Assembly (NCBI GenBank): GCA_964019335.1
Contig: OZ025652.1
Span: forward strand, 434,001-498,000
From: Diplonema japonicum
Lineage: Eukaryota > Euglenozoa > Diplonemea > Diplonemida > Diplonemidae
Direction: 5' to 3'
Length of the DNA: 64,000 nucleotides
Part shown: piece by piece, positions 50,927-62,000 of the stretch
Position numbering within the stretch: position 1 is the stretch's first letter
Layout: the number at the start of each line of letters is the position of its first letter
Translations under genes and position numbers: made by a program
Notes under the pieces: generated by a model
Seen by the model: the letters and a program-made list of their open reading frames with translations, nothing else
Databases searched by the model: none
What the model was told of the DNA's origin: nothing

Positions 50927-52187
50927 TTGCACCCCCCTCCCCTTCCCCCTGTTGTTATTTTTTTTTTTCTTCTAAAGATACTGGGGTGGGGAACAAACAT
51001 CTGACGCAACGCCGGTAAGGCGTGTGATGAAAAAGAAAAAAAAAAAAGAAAAAAAAAAAATTGGGTGTTACATTGCCCCTCTAGACACGAGGGGGTGATC
51101 CAAAAGGGGAAAAAAAAAAAAAAAAAAGAAAAAAGAAAAAAAAAAAAAAAAAAAAACAGGGGAGGAAAAAAAGAAAAAAAAGGAAAGGAGCAACAAAACT
51201 TATTTTTTTTTTCTTCCACATCAAAAAATAAAGACAGGAATTCAGGGGCAGGGGAGGGCAGAGAAAGTGAAGAAGAAGAAGAAGAAAAGGGAGGGGAAAG
51301 TGAAAAGGAGGTAGAACTGTTGCTTTTATACCGCCATAATTTTTTCCCCTCCCCTCTTCCCCACCCTGGATTAGAGGGTGTGTCTTTTCTATTTCTTCTC
51401 TCTCGGGGGAAATATGGGCACAATCGCTCTACCGATGACCCTGGGACAGGAAATAAAGTGAAATAAATGGAACTAACCACTAAAATGTAAAACAGGGATT
51501 AAAGTGGGAATAAAGAAAAATAAAGCGTGGAGTCAAGAAAAAAAAAAAAGAAAAACTAAACAGAGACGCATTTTTCTTTGACGAGAAAGGCGTATTCTTG
51601 CAGGGAAAAAAAAAAAAAAAAGAAAGAAAAAAAAGAAGAAGAAGAAGGGAAAGGGAAGGGAGCAGAAATAAGGAAAAAGTAGAAAGGGCATGATTTTTTA
51701 ATTAAAATTTCTAAACTTTTATTTTTTTTTTTCTTCCTTTCTTTTCCTTCTTCAAGACACAAGACAAGAGTTGCATGGAAAAGAAAAAAAAAAAAGAAAA
51801 AGAAAAAAAAAGGGAGGGAGTTTGTTAAAAGGGGAAAGAAAAGAGAGAGAAAAAAAAAAGAAGATATGTGGGTGTTTAATTCTTGGCTCTATGGGTCTGC
51901 TATCATTTAGTTTTCTATTCCACCCTCCTGCTTCTTTCGTATTTTTCCAGCCAGAATCACACCAGGGGAGGGGGGGAAAAAAAGGAAGAGAATTGCAAGA
52001 CAACAGAAGTCAAAGGGGGAAAGATAAAACTAGGTAGAACAAAAAAAAGAAGAAGGGAGTCAAACATGCGTCAGTTTTGCCCTTCCTGTGAGCTTTTTTT
52101 TTTTTTAAATATTTTTTTTCTCCTCCTTGTTTTTCTTCCTTTGCACCCCTTTTCCCCTGTTCTCTTATTCTCATCTCTTTCCAACTC

Positions 52188-52220
<33 letters not shown>

Positions 52221-52363
52221 GAAACCCTTAAATGCCGTTTTCTTTTCGTTGCTTTTTTTTTTCTTCTTTGATCCCCTTTTCCCCTGGTTTTTTTCTCACC
52301 TGACTCCATCTACGACAATGCAGGGATAGAGGAAACAAGCGGAGATTTTCACCTTTTTTTTTA

Positions 52364-52400
<37 letters not shown>

Positions 52401-52789
52401 CTCGAAATCTGTATAAAGCTTTAAAAGAGAAAAAAAAAAAGAAAAAAAAAAAAAAAAAAAAAAAAAAACGGACAATTAAGGTTACTTGTCCTGCGGTTTC
52501 ACCCATCAGCTGTGCCCCATCAGACCCTCCCTGAGGCACTGACCCCACCGCTAGGGAGACATGTGCCGTAACACCAAGGTCTGCCGTCCCTGCCTCAGAC
52601 CAGCTGCCGCATGGCTGTACCACCTCTGCACCGTGAGGGCCTCTTGCGCCAGGGACACCCGTGCAGCCTGGTCGTTCTCGGCAACAGGTCCGGGTTAGGT
52701 AGCGTAAAAACAACAAAAAAAGGAGGGAGAAAAAAAAAAATGGAGGCACTGGTATGGCTCAAATCACTAGCATACAGGAAGTACAAAGG

Positions 52790-52824
<35 letters not shown>

Positions 52825-53705
52825 AGGGGAGGGGAGAACGAGGAAGGTTTTTTTTTTTCTTCTTTTTATTTTTTTTGAATGAAAATGCAGTTTCTGCAAA
52901 TTTGCGGTTCGCCTTCTAATCGCAAGGAATAGAGATGGAGGGGGGGAGGGAACTGGAGGGGGAGGGTTTGAAAAAAAAAAGAGGGTGGGGGTGGGAAAAA
53001 GTACCCTCTCTATCTCATGCAATATCCCCCATTACTTGCACCCTCCGTTGTTTTGGGTCCGGCACCTCTAGATTTTTTTTCTCTAAAAAAGGCTGCATTA
53101 CAAGTAGTAAGGGGAGGGTGTAAAGAAAGAGGCTTGAAGGGGAAAAAAAGAGAAAAAAAAATACAAAATATTAATCCCTTGTTTACGGAAATTGGAAAGA
53201 AGGGGGAGGGAAAAAAAAAGAAAAAAAAAAAAAAAAAAATAGGAGCACAACTTTGGAAGGGCAGGAAGGTGAGGAGGGGCATTTGGGCCAAGACGAGAGG
53301 GGGAAAAAGTAGGGATGCAACCCAAGGTGAAAAAAGGGGGGGGGGAAGTAGAACAACACCCGCCGTTCTGTATCTTTTCCGCCCTTTTTGCGTACCCCAG
53401 GTCTTTACAATTTCCTAAATAACCCAAGGAAAAAAAATAATTATCCAGCCCCACCTGTGTTTCATGGGTGGGAGGAGATACACATTCCTGTTGCCAACCT
53501 TAAAAGAGTGTAGAAAAAAGAAAAGGGGGGGGGGGGGGGGGGAAACGAAACATTGTTGTTGCGATAGGGAAGGAGGGGAAAAAAAAAAGAAAAGAATAAA
53601 AAAAAAAAATTAGAAAGAACAAAAAAAAAGAAAGATAAATTAAACCCTTCACTTGCTTTTTTCTTCTTTTTTTTTTCTCCCCTCTTTTTTTTTCTTCCCC
53701 CAGGG

Positions 53706-53746
<41 letters not shown>

Positions 53747-53851
53747 TACCGTATAACTATGACCTCTTACAATGACAATGAAACATAGACCTTGATTCAG
53801 GTAAAATGGAAGATAAAAAAAAAAAGGAATTGAACCCTCTTTTAACTTACT
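50927..53851. other. ~2.9-kb low-complexity gene desert
   Basis: The longest stretch without a called gene. Almost all of it is purine or pyrimidine homopolymer. The exceptions are an ordinary-complexity, GC-balanced island at 52486-52720 and smaller patches near 51340-51470, 51880-51960 and 53030-53110. I could not join any of these into a gene. Confidence 0.6.
52486..52720. other. GC-balanced orphan island in the desert
   Basis: About 235 nt of non-repetitive sequence sharply bounded by homopolymer tracts. The minus strand has open frames, including one reading AARVSLAQEALTVQRWYSHA to a stop after CGACCAG, a possible 3' splice site. No matching upstream exon is visible. It could equally be a non-coding RNA gene or a relic. 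Confidence 0.35.
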
Positions 53852-55633
53852 CTAAAGGTCATCGTCATCGCTGGCGTTCGCAGCAGCGAGGTCAAGCATC
53901 TCAGCGTCCTGACCGAAGTTCTCGTACTTCTGGTTGTTCTTAATGCCTTCGATGTCGTTCTTGTTCTTGTGGAGAGCGTAGCCAAGGACGCCCACGCAGC
54001 AAGCCATGAGAAGCCAGAGGAGGAGGAAGACCCAAAGGGGAAGGCAGAGGGAACCGATCTTGAGGCCCTCGCAACATTCACCATCACCACCACCAGGCGC
54101 ACTGCGCACGTTCCTGACAAGATCCACCATGAACGACTCATCCCTCATGGACACATCTTCGTTGTGGCCATCGATGGTACGCCAGACCTCTTCCATCTCG
54201 CCACTGGGCGCCATGCGCATGCCCTTCGAGCACACCGTGAACTCCAGTTTGTCGTTGCCGTTGAGGTACGCCTTCGACAGCGTCACCCCCGTGATGCTGG
54301 CGCGTGCGTTGCTCCTCTTCACGTCGTCGTAGAACACCCCGTGGGGCCCCTTCACGTGCACACCTTTGCTGCAGTTCGTCGGGGGTGCCACATCACCGCT
54401 CACAAAGCTGCACCCGCTGGTCTCGAACTCCGACGACTGCATGTCACCGCACGTGTTCTTCACACCGTCTGCCTGGTTCTTCCAGGTCGGGATGAGCATG
54501 TACTCGTCATCCCTGTGTGTTGTGTTGTGTTGTGTTGTGTTGTGTTGTGAACTACATACTTCGACAACTCGCACCCGACGACAAGCACGTTGAATGGCTC
54601 ATTGGCGACGGGCCTGTTGGGGAAGGGGGTGTACACGCTGGGCCCGTTGGGAAGGCAGGTCTTCTTGTTCTCGCAGAAGGTGCTCTCATCAAGTCCGGTG
54701 CTTCCGCAGTTGCAAGGGAACACGTACGACTCACCCTGACGGGTGCAGCTGCCCCTACCGCAGCCAAGGGGCGCGGCCTTGCCGGGGATGCACTGCGAGC
54801 CAGGTCGGGTGTCTGTGAGGTGTGCGGCGGTGTTGTTGTACATGTGACATACTTGTGCAGTACCCGAACTTGGAGCCGTAGAAGCCCTTGGTGCACTTGG
54901 TGCAAGCACCGTCAACGTCCTTGGCCCACCCCAACTTGCAGACGCAGCAGTCACCCTGCTGGGAACCACCGATACCGCACTGCCTGGTGGCAGGGGCGCT
55001 CGTAGCGGGGGCAGAAGTGGTGGGCGTACCAGGGGCGCTAGTAGCAGGTGCAGAGGTGGTGGGCGAAGAGGTAGTGGGCGTACTAGGGGCGCTAGTCGAG
55101 GGTGCACCAGTGGCAGGGGAGGACGTCGCACCTTTAATGCAAGTTGCGGGCTGCTGCTGACCGGTGCCGCTAAGGGGCGACCTGCAAACACAGGTCCAGT
55201 CGTTGGGGGTGTTCGGGTCAGGGTCCACGCAGTCCTGCTTGTTGATTTCGCAGATGTTGGGCAAAGTGGCAGGGGCAGGGGCAGCAGGGCTCGGGGCGGG
55301 GGAACCCTTGGCAGTGCACGTCCCGTGCGGCATGGGGCCGGTGAGGCTGGGGATGCACCCGTTGTCGACGTTGAACTGTGTGGCGGCAAGGAAGCACCAG
55401 TCACCTGCTGCCTCGTTGTCAGGGTTGCAGCACCCCTCCACACAGGGCGAATCAAACCCAGGGCCAGAAGGCTTCGGGCCATTTCCCGATTGTGTCATTG
55501 TCCAGGGACAGGCACATTGGCACCCCTTCGTGGTGTACCTAATGTTCTTGCAGGTCGTAGCAGTGCTCGTGCACTCGTCCTCTGCCCTAACGGCCAGCAC
55601 AACGGCCAGCACACCGAATGCAACTCTCATCAT
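53852..55633 (-). CDS. Mucin-like Cys-rich type I membrane protein, 3 exons, 564 aa
   Basis: Exons 54853-55633, 54560-54812, 53852-54512; phases 1 and 2 match and the total is in frame. Signal peptide ~1-18 (MMRVAFGVLAVVLAVRAE). The ectodomain is Cys-rich (EGF/laminin-like spacing such as CTKCTKGFYGSKFGYC) and is split by a Thr/Ser/Ala/Pro-rich stretch (SAPSTPTTSSPTTSAP) that should be heavily O-glycosylated. A second Cys-rich block leads to a membrane helix (LPLWVFLLLWLLMACCVGVLGYAL, ~500-523) and a short acidic tail ending DDDDL. It is probably a surface glycoprotein. Intron 2 is an almost pure (AACAC)n repeat on the coding strand. Confidence 0.82.
54514..54549. repeat. (TGTGT)n pentanucleotide repeat forming an intron
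   Basis: About seven units of a GTGTT pentamer fill nearly the whole 47-nt intron 54513-54559 of the mucin-like gene, between a GTATGTAG donor and an ACACAG acceptor (coding strand). Confidence 0.85.
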
Positions 55634-55831
55634 TTTGTGAAAAGGGTTCTGATTGTGCTGAGGGAATGAGGTTACAATAAAAATAAGAGGATGGGGCGAA
55701 GAGAAAAGATGGACAGAGTGGTGAGAGACGAAGGGGAGGGGGAGCAAGAAAAGAAAAAAAAGAGGAAAAAGGAAAAAAGCACTTCTGGATGAAAGGGCGT
55801 CGGAGGAGTGAGGGCGAGGGAAGGCAAAAAG

Positions 55832-55863
<32 letters not shown>

Positions 55864-56104
55864 GGAGAACTCAAATCTCGAGTATCTTCTTTTCTAAAAA
55901 AAAACTCGTGGGTGAAGGGAGCAGCATTCTGTGTCCGCGGTGGCTCCACTTCACTCCTTCTTTTTCTCATTTTTTTTTTCTTCTTCTTATTCCACTTCTC
56001 GCTCAACATAGTATCTTGCCCCCTTTTTCTCTTTCCCAATCAAACTTTCTTTTGGTTGTCACTCATCTTTTTTTTTTTTTGTTTCTTCTTCCTTGTTTCT
56101 GTTC

Positions 56105-56137
<33 letters not shown>

Positions 56138-56850
56138 GTAAGGTTGGAAAGAGACCGTAAGAAATAAGAGATCAAGATAGTATTTTGCAACATTTTCATT
56201 TTTTGTTCCATTCTTTCATTTTGCTTTTGTTTTTGAAAAGGAGGACTAGACGAGAAGAGAGAAAATAAAAAAGTTGGCAGACATGAACAGAAAAAAAGTA
56301 GGAAAAACGACGCACTCAGTCTCGCGCAAGCTTCCCTCCGCACCCTCTTGAGCCTACCTACTCTTTGTTGTTTGTTTTGTTATTGTTTTTTTTTTGTTTG
56401 GTTAATTCGTCCCCAATCCATTGTGCATTATACAAATAAAAAAAAAAAAATGAGGGAGGTGAAAAAGGAAAAAAAAAAAAAAAAAGAAAGAAAAGCAGGG
56501 GGAAAGTGACCGATACAATGCAAACATACATTTAAAATTTTTTTTTCTTCTCTCATGACTTATGTCTTTCTTGTTCGCACGAGTACAATTTGCTTCTTCT
56601 TCTTCTTTTTTTTTTTCCCTTCTAGAAAGCTGCTAAAGTTTTTTTCTTCTTCTTTTTTTTTTTGCTCGGCACAAGATAACATAAGGTACAAAAAAAAAAA
56701 AAAAAAAAAAAACAACAACAACAACAAAAAAGAAACCTCACATGCCCATGTCTAAGGGAGTGAGTGTGCTGGTTTTTTTTTTCCCCCCCTTCCCGCCCTC
56801 CTACATTTATATCATTTATTTACCACGGATCCCCCCCCCCCCCCCCCCCC
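55634..56850. other. Homopolymer-rich intergenic region
   Basis: About 1.2 kb of A, T and C runs between the mucin-like gene and the kinesin. I see no gene or RNA. Confidence 0.65.
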
Positions 56851-58835
56851 TCACTTAGACAGCTTTCGAGGCGTTACCTGGAATTTTTTTTTCTTCTCTC
56901 CCCCGTCGTGCACCCCGACCATACCGAAGAAAGAGAAGGACCAGTGGCAGAACGGGTGAACCTGGACCCGATAGGCCCACTGCGTGCGGAGAGAGGACGC
57001 ACTAATAATGATTTTAAAAAGATAATATCATCTATCAAAACCCATACCTTTAGCAGGCGGCGTCCCGTAAGAGTTCGGAGTAGGAGAAGGATGCGCGTGA
57101 GATGACTTACTACTCTTAGACCGCGATCTCCGAGAGGAGTGGCTGTGAGACCTCGAAACTGCCTTTGTCTCCGGTTGCCTGTTTTTGCATTGTTCCTCAC
57201 CCCTCCCCATTTTTTTTTTTCCTATCAAACATACTTATCACACAAAGCGCGCAGTTCCAGCAACGCATCCAACGCGCGCTTGTTGTCCGCAATTTCGAAA
57301 ACACGTTTCTTAAACACCTCATGGGCATCTTCCACTGTCCTCTTATGTTTTGTCGCTTCTTCAAAGCTTCCCCTCAGTTGCGTCACTGCCTGATCTGCTG
57401 TGTATGCCTCCAATGTTGCCTTTTGAACTTCCGTTTCCTTCTTGGCGATGGTCTCCCCAGCTTCTTTCAGCTTTGCAATGTGCTCCTCATGACGTTCCTC
57501 CACCAGCTGCATGCGTACGTTGAGGTCTTGTAGGTCCTGCTGGACCATTACTTTCTCCTGCCGTTCTGCTCGTAATGTTTTACCCCTTGTGTGGAGCTCA
57601 GTCTCCAGCCGTATGACGAGAGCCTGTGTAGCTTCCAGTTTCCCTTGGCAGACCCGCAACGCCCTTTCAAGCTCTGCTGTCTTCCCTGTGTCGATGTAAG
57701 ACGGCCTGATACCGCCATTGGACACCGTTTCGACTTTCTGTGGTTCCTCCTTCTTCACTTCCTTGGGTTTGATGAATGGGTTCTTGATGGTAAGGCAGGT
57801 CTGCATCAGCCGAAGGGTTTCGATGGTCTCGGGGATGTAGTTTTTCTTCGAACCGACAACAGAGAGAACAGTGCAGCTGTTTTCGTTGCCGTCTCGGAAA
57901 TGGCGGGTTAGCATTCTGGTAAGAAGGGATTGTCTGAGGGGGAGGCCGCCGGGTTCAGTGCCTTGTGCGAGGGTGTGGACCATGGTCTTGAAGGAGTTGT
58001 CGCCGATGTAGGTGTCAACAACGTCAAGAATAGAGTCAACGCGACGGGTGCCTTGGTAGTGCGAGACCACTAGACGGAAGATGACATGAGCGCCTGAGGA
58101 TTTTGTGTTCCATGGTGTGATGCAGCCCACCCGGCGTTTGAGGCCGTTTCTGAGTAGCTCGTTGCAGACATTCACGTCGTCAACATTTTTTTCGACAGCC
58201 CCCTCGATGTCCAGGTAGCCGGTGTCCTGGTCAATGTCGCACGATACGTTACGCCCGCCTACATGTTCCTCAAGGTCTGGATTTTTCACTTTGAAAGTCG
58301 TTTCTGGTGGGCAAACAGACGATTTGTTCAAAAGGTCGACAATCTTATCCTCGTGGATCTCCACCATTGACATAACTGCCAAGCAATGCCGCTTCGTTTT
58401 CTTTCTTTTGATGATTTCCTTGCAGAGCAACGGGACCACCCCGGGGTCGGAGTTGTCTGTGTTGAATAGAGTGTGTGTCTTCCCTGCCCCGCTTTGACCG
58501 ATGGCCACCACGCAACCGTCGCCTCCTTTTAGCAATGTGTCGGCGCAGGGAGAAATGACAACTTCCTGCAGAGACGCCATTTCGCCTATGACGCTGTCCA
58601 CGTTGAATTCTTCTGCCCCGTCCACTACCACACTTCGTGACGTGGCTGCCTTCACGTTGTTGTTGAACTCGCAGTTCTTCACCTTCACCACTCCCCTCGC
58701 AACTTTCACACCTTCTGTTTTCCCATTGCTTCCTGCCTTGCTAAACGGGCTCTTAACTATCCCATTCGCCTTGGAGGGCGTGCCGTTTGTCGCCGACGCG
58801 ATAGGCAGCGTTAAGGGTGACACTTGGACATCCAT
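56851..58835 (-). CDS. Divergent kinesin-like protein, 4 exons, 611 aa
   Basis: Exons 57235-58835, 57048-57178, 56925-57001, 56851-56877; introns are 45-56 nt, and the last exon is only 9 codons (VTPRKLSK-stop). Residues ~40-365 are a kinesin motor-like domain. The P-loop GQSGAGKTHTLF is intact and EIHEDKIVDLLN matches the motor core. Switch I is altered (TKSSGAHVIF instead of NxxSSRSH), and the switch II position reads LDVVDTYIGDNS instead of DLAGSE. A coiled coil of ~150 residues follows, then a Ser/Arg-rich basic tail. It may bind nucleotide without normal cycling. The motor sits at the N-terminus; a Pro/Lys-rich leader of ~45 residues precedes it. ATG at 58835, with AAAACAG just upstream. 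Confidence 0.82.
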
Positions 58836-59066
58836 CGTCTGCCTGTTTTTTTTCTCTTCTCCACACCCCCCTTTTTTTTTCTCTCTCTCTCCCCACTCTC
58901 CTTTTTTGTTTGTTTGTTTTTTTTTAAATTCCGTTGTAGTTGTGTAGTATAAAAAAAAAAGGGAAATGGAACAAAAAAAAACATCTAAATGTAACAAGCA
59001 TAGCTATTTTATGGGGGTCTATGTGAAGAAAAGAGAAGAAAAAAAAGGGGGGGAGGGGTATACAAT

Positions 59067-62000
59067 CTATCCAATAGGAGTTAAAGGACGCATTTTCGGA
59101 CCCTCTTGCGTGGATTGTTGTTCCTTCTGAATCGCTGCGTACAGCCCGCCGAGTATAGCGTGTCGCTTGGCGGTGGCTTCGACCACTTTGTTCGTGACGC
59201 CTTGGAGGTAGTCCCGCATGTCTTGGTTTTCCTTCGTGAATTGCGACTGGAAGGCAGTAACGTGCATCTCAACCTGCTCAACTCGTTTCTGCGTGTCGCT
59301 GTGGATAGCTGTGAGCTCCTTCACTTGGTCGTCGTCCTCCTGCTTCCCTTCCAGACACACGGCTTTGTTTAGAGGAAAGAACGAAAGGTCGCCTTTACGC
59401 ATCATCGCGTGCACGTAGCTCTCCTGCCCTGTGAACTCATCAGGGTCCTTCTTCTGCAGGTAGTGAATGAAGAAGATATAGTTCCACATATTGTGGTCAT
59501 TCTTGATGTGGTGCTCGAAGCCGTCTGCCTGCCTGTCGAACTGGGAAGACTCTATCCCGCAGATGAAGCATCTCGATCTGATGTCTTCTTCCACCTTCTG
59601 CTTCTCCGAACGCAGCTCTGCAAAGGTATCGATGATAACACCGAAGATGATGTTCAGCAGGATGACGATTACCACGACGAAAAACGCGAAATCAAAGACG
59701 GTTCTGGCAGCGTTGTACGGGCTGTTCCAGTCGGGCGGCTGCATCAGCTCGCCGATACCGCCGCCAGCACGGATACCCGCAGTCACCGCGAATACAAAAC
59801 ACCTGAACAACGTGTCGCAGTGATAGTCCTCGCAGTTTTCCTCCCCCTCGCAAGGCGGTTCCCTGTTCTGAAACGCGTCCCGAAACAATACAAACCCCAC
59901 AACGCTGAAAAGGTAAATGATAATGATGCCCAGCAGCACCGTCAACAACAGCGAGCGGCCGTTCTTCGTGACAGCCTTGATGACGTTCTGCAGCAACGCA
60001 GACCTGTTGATAATGGACACCAAGTGTAAAGCGATGAAAAAGGGCGAGACCAAGAGCCCCGCAATGCTGAACACAACCGATGCCGTAAGGAAGATGAAGT
60101 GTGTGTCGCTCCTTACAGAGCCCAGCTTGTATTGCAATGAGTAATCAAAGGTCAGAAGGCTCTTCTCCGGGTCGTCAAGGTCATCAAGCTCCATTTCAAG
60201 GTCCGGGTCGTCCGTCGTTAGGTCGAGTTTCGAGTCGGACGCAACACTCGACGCAACTGCACCAAAGCTACCACCGATGCCCGCAGGTGTGCCTGCACGG
60301 TCGGCAAACTTCCCTTTCAGTTTCGCAAACGCCTTCATATCGGTTTCCTATTGATATTTCTCCCCCCTTTTTTTTTTGCCAAACCTGTGATTGCACGGCA
60401 CCGCCCTCCACCGGAGCCGGGCTTCCAGCTACCCTGCCATCCAGCTCTGGGTGGTCCACCTCAAACATTTCAATGTACCTCTTCAGGCTGAACTTCTTTC
60501 TCGCACGTTTCATCATCAGTTGCCTCTCCTGTTGTTGGGATGTGTGTTGTTATAATGTCATACTTTTTTCTTCCTACGGTGCGCCACGAGAGGTGCCTTT
60601 GCCACGCAGAAGTCGAACAGCAAGAAAGTGCACACCACGAACTGGCATATCATGAGCACGTTCAGCACGGCGATCACGATGTCGCTCTCGATGTGGAAGC
60701 CCTCGAGAGGCTTCCGCACGATCTCAGGACCGCTGGAGTTCGTCACGTAGTTCATGCAGACAATGGAGTTGATGAGGAAAGCGAGCACGATCATGCCGTT
60801 CTCCCACCACGTGATGGTCGAGTTGATTAGATACATGCACTGCCTGATCCGCTCGTTCTTTGAAGGGAACCACGATTCGACCTCGAGTTCACAGGGCTGC
60901 TTGAAATTCCTCTCGTAGAACTCGATCTCGTAGATAAGCTCCTCAGCTCTGTCGAAGAAATCGGCGATGCGTGCGGTGGGTGTCTCTCTGTTCACGTTCC
61001 ACAGCAGCTCGTCCTTCGTCTTGTCGCTGAGGTTTGAGCAGATGAAAGGAATCCTGAAATACACCCTCACCAGCGAGTTCGTCCTCAGGATCTCTATCCT
61101 CCCTGTGAGGGCTGTGTAGAAAGAGAACCCTTCGCACCGTTCGATGAAGTCAGTGAGGGCTTCGTCGAAGGTGGACAACGTGCGGAGCAGCATGAAGGCT
61201 GTGAAGCCAAGGTCCAGTGCCTGTTCTTCCTTCCTCCTCACCCATACGTCGCCCAGTAGGGTGGCAATCAGTTTGAAGTCCAGTGTGCGGTTCATAATGT
61301 TGGGTATTTGATTCTCCTCGACACCCTCCAGCACGGATAGCAGCATTGTGAGTGCTGCATTCTTCAGTTCGTCACGCTGGTCTTCGTCGACAAGAGGCAG
61401 CGGTCTCGACAGGACCACGTTTACCTCGAAGGCGATGTTGGCATTGACGAGAGCTTGCTGGTTGGCAGGGCACGGCCCCTGGCAGTACTCCGTCAGCGTG
61501 TTGAAGGCTTGCACCACATGCGCAAAGACAAAGTCATCGCACTGCTCGATCATCAACAGGTGCTTCAGTGCAGTGATCGTTTCTTTCACCAAGTTGTACG
61601 TGTGCACGTTGTCATCTTGCTCGCGAAGGTAGTCCTGAAGCTCTCTGTTGTGCCCTTCGCAGAACAGTTGCAGAAACCTCAGTACCTTCTCCAGCTGGTA
61701 CAGTTCACATTGTTTGTATTTTACGTTCGGGTCTTGCGCGGAAAGGTTGCTCAGCAGCGAGTTCCCGTCGGGCTGCTGTGACTTCCCTGTCTTGTGCTTC
61801 TCAGAGCTTTCCGTGTTTTTGATGAGTTGTATAGCACGCGATATTCTGTCCTTTGTGCAAGAGAAGAACGCCTCGTCATTCAGCGACAGGAAGTAGTTCG
61901 ACACTGCCTTCTGCACCTTGTGGTTGCCTCCCTCCAACAACGCGTGCCCGAACTGCAGTGACTCCGACACCACCTCCTCGTCTTTGGATTCTATCATCTG

